Source: Ophioderma brevispina
Taxonomy: Eukaryota > Echinodermata > Ophiuroidea > Amphilepidida > Ophiodermatidae
Direction of reading: 5' to 3'
DNA length: 64,000 bases
Assembly: GCA_023653785.1 (NCBI GenBank)
Contig: JAMKCH010049418.1
Coordinates: 83,435-147,434, forward strand
Part shown: piece after piece, positions 1 through 11,395 of the stretch
Position numbering within the stretch: the stretch's first letter is position 1
Layout of the letters: each line of letters begins with the position of its first letter
Translations under genes and position numbers: made by a program
Notes under the pieces: model-generated
Database searches by the model: none
What the model was told of the DNA's origin: nothing
Seen by the model: the letters and a program-made list of their open reading frames with translations, nothing else

Positions 1-2280
1 CGAGTGTTCTCAGAATTTCCCGAATTTTTCGAAGACCCATCTGTTTCCATTGACTTATCTCATTTCCGGTCCACACAACCAATCGAATTTCTCCCGTAAA
101 CCATTTACGTAAACCAAAATGAATCCGTAAAATTGATTTAAGCGACTATTTTGAAGCCATTTCTTTCTGTTGTCGGTGTCTGTATCCTTTTGGAGTGCAA
201 TCGACAAGTTTCGGTTCGCAGTTTCTGTAATCCACCAATTTCGTGAAAATGGACAATCCAACTCAAACGTTTTTCGGCCTCTTGCTTTAGGAGGCCAACA
301 TCTGTATGAACAACACATCTTTGGAATTAAATACGGAAAGTGTGGGTCAAAACTATTTTAATTTTGAAATCACTCTGGGGTATAAATTTCATTTCTGGCA
401 CGTTGCAATACTTTTGGCCAGTGTTGTGTAATGTGTATGTACTCATACTCCAAATGTAGCCGTAGATGTCATCACTAGGGTAAGAATTACGATTGGGATC
501 GATTGCTATTAGGCCAAAAAAAGTTGATCTTTAGGCTTCTTTTGCTCGAAAACCTAAGGGTGTATTTTTAGACCATAAAGGCAATGTGCTCTGCGAGATT
601 TACTTTCTATTTAACTCCATTTACCCTGCCTTGTGTTTATTTCCATTCCCTCCCCCTTTTGTGAGTTGATGTGCAGCCAATTTAATAACAAATCTAGTTT
701 GGTCTACTTACGAACCGCAACATGGGATAAAATGTGGACAGATCATTATAAATCGTGATTACTGTGCAATTAACTCTAACGCCCAAACAGCAAAAAACCA
801 ATGAACTGAGTGAAGAAAAAACTGCACTAAGTCCCGGATGCAGCAATGACGTCATCGAACGGAAGACAATATGGGCACGAAATCGATGGCCGGGCCGCGA
901 CACCGCCGTAGCATGATATCCCCGCCGTCATGGGGGTTGGGGCTAGAAGGGCCCTTGTCGAGACCAACCAGAGTTTCCGAATTTTCTCTTTCCACCTCTT
1001 CCCTTACGCCTTCATGGTCCCGGGAGAAACACATTGGGCGTAAGGGTTAATTATATCTTTTCTATCCCCATCTTGAAAAACCCCCGGCAAGGACCCATGT
1101 TCATCGAATGGTCAAATGCTGAAAGGAGCCATCATAACATGAAAGTTTTGACGTAAACATTGGATCATAGTGCATTTTCTCTCTGTGTTGGAGAATCTCG
1201 GGGTAAATAATGTGGCGTCCAGTTTTCAGACTTTTTGAATCATTACTTATGACCTGACAAATGGAAAGGAATTAATTTTGGAGTGGGTGCAATACAAAGA
1301 GCTACTTTCTAGAAAGAGCAAATAGATCGTTTGCTTTAAGATGGAATTACAAATATACAAGGACAAGTAAGCAAAATGTTGCCAAGTCCAGGGGGACACA
1401 TCCATCCGAACTTGTCAATAATGCAATTATGCATGCAACAGCAAATGCCTTGCAAAGTGTATTCGAAATAAGTTGAGATTGAATAGGACTTGCGTTTTCA
1501 TGTAGTAACCACCATTTGCCCAGGTATAACAATACCGGAGGCTATTAAGTAGAAAAAAAATTGATTCCTGAATGTTATTACAACGTTCGATTTTATATAT
1601 GAAGGGAGTTCGATTCCCTAAGACCTTAGACTTTTTCCCACCCATACTGCAGGATTGTTTAGGACATGCGTATGTAATGCAAACAAAAATTAAAACTTGC
1701 CAGAATTTAATCCTATGAGTCAACCTTTTAACGTTACCGCGAGAAACAAATCCTATACGACGTGGCACATGTAGCAAATCTAAGAGAATTGAGTCATCCC
1801 TAAATTCTTTGCCACAATGCGGAGAGCGCGGGCAACCACAAATTCACGTCTTGAAAAGTCTTTCTTACCAGCTTAATGGTATAATTGCAAGATAGAGACA
1901 ATGTGTCATCTGTGTGTGAATCGGCACCACATGTATACGGTCTTCAAATGCTTTTTAGGGTTGATGTTTAATATATATTGCCACACTAATAGTAGGGTTT
2001 GTTCAGGTATCTGTACCTCTCGTAACTTTGTCGTAGAAGAACTTTACGAAACGAGGAGAAAAAGATTGCGATTGCGCAATAGCCAATAGACACATTTGGA
2101 AACCGTAATCGAGAGTGGGTCGGTGCTTCAACGTGATATCTTTTGTTCGGTCGATTGTAAACAAACGAATTCCACATTCCATGTCCCGATAAAACGTCTT
2201 GCGTAAAATGATTTTGAAAAAGTGAACATTCAGATTGATCACCGAAGACCGCGGAAATCCTTACCGAGTGAAATTCAACT
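1..2280. other. Gene-free flank, no recognised feature
   Basis: Both strands hold only short open frames (under about 120 codons) with no motif I recognise, and no repeat shared with the rest of the window was noticed. I see no splice-bounded exon, tRNA or terminal inverted repeat. It may be intronic or intergenic host DNA. Confidence 0.5.
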
Positions 2281-2284
2281 CTTA

Positions 2285-2410
2285 TGGAGTGATTTCGTAC
2301 TCTTTTGGAGGGATTTCGTACTCTTTTTGGAGTGATTTCGTACTCTTTTGGAGGGATTTCGTACTCTTTTGGAGTGATTCTCACTCATTTTAGAGTGATT
2401 TCGCTATCTT
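2285..2410. repeat. 21-22 bp minisatellite
   Basis: About five tandem copies of a unit reading ggagtgatttcgtactcttt, alternating between a ggagtg and a ggaggg form, with diverged copies fading to the right. The minus-strand frame across it gives a repetitive P-K-E-Y / K-R-V-R-N peptide, which follows from the repeat and is not evidence for a gene. It lies immediately left of the first copy of the large repeated unit. Confidence 0.85.
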
Positions 2411-3925
2411 TTCCCTCCTTTGAAGCGAAGTATTCAACTCTTTTGGAATACATTTTACTCACATCAGTCTTTTAAGGGTAATTTTTAATTCTTTTAACAT
2501 TTAAAGATGTACGGATATTAAATATCAAGAGAAAATTCGCATCTTTCCCGTATTGTGAGCCCTCATTTATGTGATTGAAATACACGTATTATAGCCCATG
2601 CTTTAACCGTGATGGTTTCCGCTGTTCAGTTTACTTTCCGTCCCACTTTAGTGACGATTCACAACGCTGACCAACAGAAATTTCCTAAGCCCACTACCAG
2701 ATGTATGGGTTTATAAACCAACATTAGTATGGCTCGGTTGAGCGGACAGCGTGATTTATTGTCACTCAGTTTTGCTGTGAAGACCTCCACGCTGGGGAAA
2801 AAAGGCCCCCCAAGAAACCGTGACTGGAGTTATTTGTAGGTAAATCAGGCCTGGGGTATTAGAAAAGAATCGGTCGTTAAAATCACACTTGTCTTGCCTA
2901 CCATGGTTTGGATTGCCAGAAGTAATGTGGTCTTAAGTGTTCAGTTATCAAAACACAAATCGACCAAGAACTAAGTACGATATTTAAGGCTACCAAAAGA
3001 AAAGTATAAGAATTCACAAGGAAGCTCTTAAATTGACTGCATTAATTTAGGAAGTGGTTTTGGAAAACAACTCTTGAACGCATGTTGTCATAAGTAATAG
3101 GTTTTTTTCCAGACCCTTAACAAAGCTCTGGCCATTGTTTGGTGATGAATTAAATATTCAGCAAAAACGATCAACAAACACTTACTTGTTTTTTATGTCA
3201 AGGCTGATCTAGACATTTTAAACAGCAGTTACCTAAGTAGTAACGATGACGGTTGGCCCAAAGATTCGGACTAAACACGCTTTTGAGCTCTGCAGTCCTA
3301 GTTTGATGTTAATGAGCAGGAAGGCGTGACATACCAACAGAATGGTGCCAGAAATGATCTTCTGTGGGAGGCCAGTGAACCTTGGGATTTTCACAGCATA
3401 TTACAAAGCTAAAAAAAGCTTATTCAATTTTTTAGTTTTTTCAATTTAAAATGTAACCCAAATATGCATATTTATACAACAAATGTAAGAAAATTGGAAG
3501 TGAAAAATCTATTGAACTTGACCAACCTAAAGTGCTTTCGTCCGGACCCTCTCCCACTACAGGGGGTGCCAGTCCTGTATATGATTTCTATGGCCTGTCA
3601 ACAATGTCGATTCCAGTCGCTATGTTATCTGTATTCAAATGTCAAATACTTTTACATCGCCTTAGATTAAGGTCCGGTTAATTCCTCTTGTACACACACG
3701 TATATATCATGTATGACGAAGTAGCAATTTCCCCTCTACACTAAATTATGGATTGTACGATCTCTCATTGCATACGAATACAGCTGAGACTATACATACA
3801 CCATGTCTGCTATGAGTCATTGTACTACGTGGTCAGAAACAGCAGTGTCCTGATTTTACCGGTTTTAGACATGGCTTAAGAGTCACAAGAGAGGTTACAT
3901 TTAAGGGGTTGAGTAGTTGAGGTAT

Positions 3926-4207
3926 TAAAGGCCGGCTTGTTCCGATTTAAGTCTATTTGTTCTACTTGATATGGAGAGCCTGCACCTGCACATACGGCCC
4001 ATCAAGTACGTGGGGAAACAAAACTTGCGTTTCGATGGTAGAACAATCAATAATGCATATTGCAAAGCCTAATTCAATACTGTGCTAATATTGATGTTAC
4101 CCATTAAAATGGAGGTTTTTGTTTGTTTTTGTGTTATATCTTGAGAATGAAATAGATTTGAGCTCACATTTTAGGACGACAATGGAAAGAAAACCGGCCC
4201 TTTTTTA
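3926..4207. mobile_element. ~0.28 kb MITE-like insertion in copy A
   Basis: Copies B, C and E read straight from ggtatt into acaatttttatg, whereas copy A has about 350 extra bases. The first ~280 start with aaaggccgg and end with ccggcccttt, an imperfect inverted pair. The interior is related to the insertion at 33672-33999 (shared cgatttaagtct, ctacttgatatg, atatcttgagaatgaaat). No target duplication is clear. Confidence 0.6.
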
Positions 4208-6009
4208 CTGATCAAAAATCGCTACTACTTCAGGGTAAAGTATGGGGGGTTCCAAAGACGATCGGAAAACGCAACTTACAATTTTTTTATGTTTTTTTTT
4301 TTTTTCCAGCTGTCTGTTCTTTTCTCTTTTTTCACTTGAGACAATTATTTTCTTTTCAGTGTGTGTATATGAAACTTTGGTTGGGTTGTAAGATGGCGCC
4401 AAAAGGTTTTGTTTTTTTTTTTTTTTTTTTTCTTTGATGTACCCGTTCTTAGTCCAACTAAATTGAAAGTCCTTAGAAATTTATAGAGAAAAATGAGCAA
4501 CGCTGTGGCAAGATATGCCTGGTTGTTGTTTTATTTTAATCCCTAACCTTGATATTTAAAAAAGCCCGTGAATCCTTGATCAACTCAAATATGCTGTGTC
4601 CTATCTAATACAAATTGACACTGCACGAATGAACAAACGAGCATATGTGAGAGAAGAAATTGAAGAGGGGCTGAGTGTAAGAGACGAGGAAGAAGAGCCG
4701 AAGAGAAAGACCATGGAGAATGGACGGTAGATGCATAACAGGCACAAATGAACGCCTCTGTTAGATTTCTATCAACAGAGCTCTAAGAGATTGACGTGGG
4801 GTATGATTTATAACATCCAGAATTTTATAAGATGATTCATGATAACTATATTTTAATGCAAAAGTCTGTTGTCATTCTGTGCTGTGTCCTTGGACATGAG
4901 GGATACATCAGCTGTGTTGAGGCCAATGCCATAAAGATGCCTTGTGCTATATGTTGATAGAAATGAGCAACGTATCTTCAGCATGGTCATTGCTCTCTCA
5001 ATGTAAGTCCTAAGGACTGTATTTATTTGGTAGACTTTAAGAGAATAAAGTAGAAATACGATTATATTTATACTTTCACTAAACTTGGGAAAGTAACACG
5101 CAATATATCCTCCGCCGTAGACCAGTGTATATGTTGTTTTTGTGTATGGAAGTGCGCGCGTGCGTGGAGATGGGTTATTAGTGGTGTGCTTTAAATGATC
5201 CATTTGCATATGTGGCATCTTTTTAACCACCCCAGCTTAGCTACGGGCGCAGACCTGATAAAAAAGAGGTGGGAGAAGACAAAAAAGAAGAAGAGAGGAA
5301 TACAGAGGGACAAGAAGTAGGAAGGAGTGGAGAATGGAAGAGACGAAGAGGAACGCCTACGTTTTACGAATCGTGTCGACTGAACTCTCCGTATGATAAA
5401 ACCCGTATTTTGACAAATAAAAACCAAATGGTGGCTATATTTTTCAATCCACGCTCCGCACCTGTAGCTAAGATTGAATGTCTTGCATTTTCACCACATT
5501 TTAACCTTGACCATGTTTATGGTGAATGCAATTCAAAAGCATGCCGATGGCACGGGTATTAATTGGGCCATTATCAAGGGATGTAAATCTGCAAATTTTG
5601 GCAGACAATACCACTCAAATGCTTTGACTTCAATAATATATCTTCCTTTAACAGTATTCTACGAATACTAAATCGTCTAAATCATTTCGACCTGTACTGT
5701 TCTGATTTTATCGTCTGTTAGACATTAAGACATTTGTGAGAGGGTTCTTATGCCTACGGTGTATGATGTTTTAGCCGCAAAGGCATAGATGATTTAAGGG
5801 CACTCAAATATCAATTATCGTCTTATCCACTACACTTTGTTTAAGGGGGAACGGCATAGGTGATGACCTACATATGATTTCAGGAAGATGATGAAATAAT
5901 CGCGCGATTTCAATGTAAAGGAAACATTTGGTAAAATGAAGAAACGAAAAGGGATGCCACTTTTATGACGAGGAAAGGGGGAAAGTATTAAACATGAGCA
6001 CAATGTTCC

Positions 6010-6255
6010 ACCCAAAAAATGTGAGTTAATAAAGATCACAAACTTAGTTGAGTAAAATCTTAGTCAAAGTGAGTAAACCATACACAAAGCTTGATCATGT
6101 TTTTACCAACAATAACTAAGGTTTTACCCAACAATACGTTTTACCCAACAATGACTAAGGTTAACCCAACAATGACTAAGGGTTACTCAACTTTGCTAAG
6201 AATTTATCAAAGTAAGGGTTTGTTTCCTTTGTACTCAACATTGAATATATCTTTA
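6010..6255. repeat. Palindromic minisatellite block (copy A)
   Basis: A left half with ttgagtaaaatcttagtcaa is mirrored on the right by ggttactcaactttgctaag. Between them lie tandem ~20 bp units of the type acccaacaatgactaaggtt. Equivalent blocks occur at 21430-21640 and 41095-41325, with different unit numbers and spacing. This looks like a small inverted-repeat element that was in the unit before it was duplicated. Confidence 0.65.
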
Positions 6256-8384
6256 CAGTGTTGCTTGCTTTTTCCGCACTAAATGATGAACCATTCTTGG
6301 GTAGCGATGAATACAGTAAATGATCAATGTACTAAAAATAGAAAGAAATCATGATATCCCCAACACAAACACACTCAACAACAGAAAATTTTAAGCTATT
6401 TTTCAATTGTTACTGGCCCACGTACATTAGTTGATTTTGATCATTAACATTTAGTTCAGCAAGATTCGAGCAATACAAGACAAGATTGGTTGGTTCGCAT
6501 GCTTTTTGTCCATAATAACCCGATCTTTTGAGCAGCGATGGATAAAATGATTTAACAACATCGTTGCAGTATCTAACTGAACAGCATGACAAGTAGAAAG
6601 AAAATTCCCCCCCCCCACACGCAACACAACACACCACAGACTCAAGGACCAACAAAAGACGAGGTTAATCTTCGTGCTATTTTAGCCTTAACCATTGTTC
6701 TCATTCGTTCGATATTGATCATAACATTCGTTCAGCGACATTTAAGCAGTAAACTCAAGTACTCCCAGATTCAAATCGCAAAATAAGTTAGAAACAATCA
6801 CTTTTTCCTGGTTAATTCCGCCTGTTTTAACTTGGCCCAGAAATGTCGTGTCTTTCCGTTTACTCGTTTAGTTCATTAGTACACTGAACCAAGATGCATT
6901 CCCGAGTGCATTTACTCCTTTTAAAGATTTGATTGGTTTTGAGTATACTCTCTTAAAATAGAATTAAATGGATATCTAAATAGTCCCTTTTGATATACCA
7001 AAGTGACGTGCTCATCGATTAGGGGGTTCTAAACAGACACCGCTTCAGGTGTGACAGGTAACGTCTGGCAGGGAATTCCTCTGTCCATCTCTGAGATCAA
7101 CCATTATGGCTTTGTTATTGTTTTACAGTGGAGGGTAGAGGATGTTTTATATCAATCCCATAAGGCAAATGATTTGGAAGAAATTACACATGAAACGTCA
7201 TGTGACTTCATAAGAGCCTATTCTCAACACACACACTAAAACGAGCGTTTATCCGGAAAATGTTGGGCAGGTATTTCAAAGTCTTGTGATTAAAACCTAA
7301 CCACATTAAAGAATAATTACTTTCAGGCATTATGGGATTGGACAAACTGCCGTTTTAGATATCCTCCTCCTTAATCTCAAAACCTTGACTAGGTGTGTTT
7401 GAAACGCTTTACATGCATCGCCATTCTAATTGGAATGGCTAAATGGAAACGTACATATTGTACTTTTTTAAAAATTTGATACCCAAATTTTTGCACTTTA
7501 TCGATTCAAATATTTATGCAGACAGATGTCCTAATTTTTCACAACAGCCAACCCTTGCGTATCACTTGATCGGAAAATGGGTGTTACCAAGTGGGCTGTC
7601 CTTTGCTGAAACCTTTTCCACTCTAACTCTAAGTGCCTCAAAAGCAATTAATACACCATGCATTTGCTGCACATATTGGCTTATTGCTACAAACCGACCC
7701 AAGTGCCTTTTTCTGTATCCGTGCCTGGCACGTCCTCAAGGGCGTTTCCTTTCCTCTGATTCCATCGATGACAGCGATTTGCAATAGTCTCGAGATGAAA
7801 ATGTTTTTATTATTATAAAATACAATTTGTCACTGTTTGAGAACTTCGGATTTTTGCCTTCTCAATTTAGGAAGAGTAATTTATCCTATTTTGTTCATTA
7901 TGGAGATAAATCTGTGACCTACTCAGGGATTTCAAAAAGCACGATTTTAATATCGCGTTAATCTTTAAAGCATTTCTTTTGGTGGATTATTCCTCGCAAA
8001 AAAAAAACACACATAAATACTCTCCAAATAATTAAGACACCACTGACACATGCCTACCCATGCTCGTGATGTGAGATTTAGGGGCATAAGAAACTGGTTT
8101 ATTCAAATAAACTAGAACAACAAATAAGATATTGCCGAGTAACTCTTCTAGGGTTAACCAGAGACTGGTTTAACCACAGCAACTTTAGCCCGTTCTTATC
8201 CGCAATTATATCAAAGCAATGTGTCTTAAATGACAAAGGCGCATATGAAGCCAGATCTATGTAATAATAAATTGACGCAATAAAGAAAAAATATTTAGAT
8301 TGAGCTTTCCCGATATTAACACTTAAAACAAGTATAGATTTCTCCTGCACTTTACGATCGAACAATGCATTTTCAGTAGGGGAA

Positions 8385-9143
8385 ACACACCATTGACGCT
8401 CCCATAGCTATCTGTACTGCTCGGGACACAGCGCCACCGATTCCGTTCCGCATCGCTAATTGGCCTGCTATTCTTAAACATGCGCTACGTCATTGGGACT
8501 CCCATGGCAGCCAGACGCTGTGTTAAAGGCTCTGCGACTAGCTGAACAAGGAATGAAAAAACGGTTTCGCGGTACCGTGGATATCGCGAAACGACGAATC
8601 AGGGTAGGTCGATCTGATTTTAGAAAATGGGTTCTACCAAAAGACCCTTAGCTCCCTAGTTTTTGTAACCTGTCGGTGGATGACTTCCAGCAGCAATCGC
8701 GAATTGAGCCAGCTGAACAGGTAAAATTTTTCACGTATTTTTTACGTTTTTTTCGTCTTTTTCAAATATACACCTATATTTTATAAACTAGTCCCCTACC
8801 TAGACAATTTAGTTAGAAATATTTTGGTGCGTAAATCGTTACGATAGTCAAAGTATTTGCGCAAAATACCAGTGTACAAAAATCCGAACAACGCTATTGC
8901 CCGGTCCGAATATGTGTACAAAGTTGTTGTGTAATTGTCACCACTGGGGGCAATCCCCATGTGCATCATTGGACTTCTATATGAACGTCCTACCGCCACT
9001 GTGGCATGTTACCGTCGAAATTTGTGAACTCCCTAGAGCGTGAAGATTTGCCAAGGTCGCATGGCTCAAATTTACTTTCCTGACCGTAATTTTAACCAAT
9101 GGGCGGTCGGCTTGTGGGCCAAGACGACACGTAAATGGTGTGG
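8385..9143. mobile_element. ~0.76 kb inverted-terminus insertion in copy A
   Basis: In copy E the sequence runs cattcagtatgggaaaagtagcc without a break. In copy A the same flanks are separated by about 760 bases that begin cacaccatt and end aatggtgtg, a perfect 9 bp terminal inverted repeat. The flanks suggest a short target duplication of the form GGAAA, overlapping the last base of the element. No coding potential was recognised. It is likely a non-autonomous DNA transposon of unassigned superfamily. Confidence 0.65.
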
Positions 9144-10120
9144 AAAAGTAGCCTATATTGGATTTAAACCGATTTCACCGATTTCACCGATTTTATTTAA
9201 TGGCAAATATAGGAAAGGTTAATATCAGAATCTCGTTAATTAACGGCAACAATAACAAAAAGGCGGAATAGGTTTCATCTCTCTATTACTGCCGTTATTC
9301 TTAATGCATACTCTAATGTGTTGCATGTTATAACAGTTCAATGTTCATCTGCCTGACGGTGAGGCAAAAAAGTTTGTTTTGCTTTTAAAATTTTTTATGC
9401 CATTATTTTTTTCTATGGTTTCATTCACTGATTATTTTAATTCAGAAAAAAGGGAAAATTCGGCCGATAAATTGAAAAGGTGGGCGATAAATTGAAAAGG
9501 TGGGTCAAAAATGTAAGAAAGGAAGAAAAACGCATTTCGCATAATCATTTCTTCAAAATAATTCGCGTTTCCTTATTCATATTTCTTCTGAGACAAACTT
9601 GTTTTTATTTGGCCTATGCAAGCATATATATCAGCTACTTCCCCAGAAAGTCATTAAGATTATGTTTTATAATTGCTTGACCCAACTCCGCCATATCTAT
9701 TATAACATAAAAAGAGGACATTTTGGCAACGGCTAGTGAAAAAACAACGCAGGGGCCTTTGTTAAAAACACATACCTTATTTTATGAGTGCTAACAACTC
9801 AATTGTTTCTTGTCCAATACGAAGCATGGCTAAAGTAAATGCATAATGAAGTTTTATTTTATTTGATTTGAAATATTTACGGCGCTTGCTGGCGAAAAAA
9901 AAAACGGTCTCAAAGACTAATTGTTTCCGGGGTTTGTTTTCTGCATTAGGCCGTTTCCCAGCTTGTAAAAGATGTTTAAGAAACACATTCTAAGACAATT
10001 CCAAACATTACGTAATTAAGACCGCACATTTTGTTTTACTGAGTTTTTAATTCATTTTTAGCTTAGTCTATGTAAATTTTATTAATTTCTATTTATAATT
10101 TCTTATACATATTAGGTGTG

Positions 10121-10290
10121 TTAGTAGAGTAGATATTTTCTGAATTGTGCACCTTGGTGATAAAAGCATGAAATTTGGCACACAGTTTGGGCAAGTTCTA
10201 AGAAGGAGTTTTGGCTATAGGGGCATCGCAGATTTTCGTGTAACCAAAATGGCTGGCCATTTTCCAAAATGCTTGCCAGTTTTCTGTAAT
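10121..10290 (+). repeat. Left terminal inverted repeat of the 5.2 kb element
   Basis: Begins TTAGTAGAGTAGAT and pairs with 15118-15287 on the opposite strand, with scattered mismatches and small indels. Inside it lies an atggctggccattttccaaa palindrome-like motif. Confidence 0.8.
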
Positions 10291-11395
10291 TTTAGCTCCT
10301 TTTGATGGACGAATGTGTTTGGATGTGTTGTTTTGGACTACCAAAACATGATTTGTATCCAGACAATGGCTAAACAAATGTATTTTATCGGTAACTATTC
10401 TTTAACAAAATGGTTGGTCATTTGTCCAAAAATGGCTGCCAATTTTCCTTATTTTAAACCAATTTTCACTGAATATGCATATTTTTTCTTCCGAAGCATA
10501 TTTTGATCATGCAGCATGCAAAATAAAACACTGTAAATAGGTAATCAATGCCAATTTTGTTTTGATGTTACTAGTGCAGACATTTATGTTACCACGCAAT
10601 GCCAATACCACTGTAAATTGTGCAATTCAATACAAGTGGCAACATTTAACATAGTCACAATTGGCTTGTTTAATTTTGTTTTTGCACCTGTAAACTCAAA
10701 AACATATTTTAAGAATGGCTTTTGTTTATTTTGGTTTAATAACAAAGATTGTGAAAATTTCCCAAATGGGAGGAGGTCTTTTGTGTTTATGGTAGGTCCT
10801 ATGATACGAGCTACACTATTGCACAAGTACAGGTATACCTGTAAAGGGCTGCCACACATGACCACAATGGCAGGCAATTATTCTCTTTATCAATATTTTA
10901 CTTAAATCCAATACACTGAGTCCCTTGTTGTGGGTTTTTTCGGTCTTATCGTTATTATTTTTATTTTTATGAGGAATATAAAAAACAAACGAATGGTTAT
11001 TTACTAATTTGACTATTTTGTTGTAAAAGCACCAATGATGTAAATATTATCCGCTGATTTCTGTACCGTAACCAAATAGTAATTATCTTCTTCAGTAAGG
11101 AATTACAATACCAAAATCTGCTTACTTCAGATGCATGTACACTTTTTGGTGTAATCAACATGGCTCCCAGTGTTTTGTAAAGTCATCATGGTCGTGTCAC
11201 CCTGTGGAACCATTTTAAGATTGACAAACATAGCAATCTTCTAATTTTTGGCCGTAAAAAGTCTACAGCCAACAAGATTATTAGTCAAAGCACTGAATAT
11301 CAGGCACTAATACAATTGATTATCCCTTCATGTTCTTTCTTATTGCTGTAATATACATATCTCATAAGTTTTTTGTGGTAGTTCATATTATTATA
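10291..11395. other. Interior of the 5.2 kb element, no recognised gene
   Basis: Region 10584-10905 is open for about 95 codons on both strands. The minus frame (10584-10877) has a mixed residue composition with C-G-S-P-L-Q-V-Y-L-Y and I-E-L-H-N-L-Q-W-Y-W segments. The plus frame (10618-10905) is hydrophobic at its start. I recognise neither and cannot choose between them. The remainder is AT-rich with aaaatggctgcc-type motifs repeated from the terminal repeat. Confidence 0.35.

Larger units (their letters stand above)
2490..10120 (+). repeat. Large repeated unit, copy A
   Basis: This stretch aligns in order and in the same orientation with 17240-21958 plus 32722-36270 and with 37930-43560. 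Shared landmarks include the block beginning agatgtatgggtttat (2700, 15330, 38206), the block around tgtatgacgaagtagcaa (about 3710, 16300, 18285, 39180), cccagcttagctacgggcgc (5232, 20620, 40290) and tagtctcgagatgaaa (7786, 34560, 42890). Copy A carries two insertions the others lack at the same places (3926-4279 and about 8385-9143). No long open frame spans the unit. Copies differ mostly by short indels. The unit could be a segmental duplication or a large non-autonomous element; no terminal repeats were seen at its ends. Confidence 0.85.

Noticed and set aside
1986..2384. 132-codon minus frame with repeated K-E-Y-E-I / K-R-V-R-N
   Set aside because: The repeated part is the 21 bp minisatellite, and the rest has no motif.
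5474..5671. Plus frames around the unit's conserved block
   Set aside because: Shadow frames not kept in the other copies. The minus frame is the only one open for over 80 codons in copy E.
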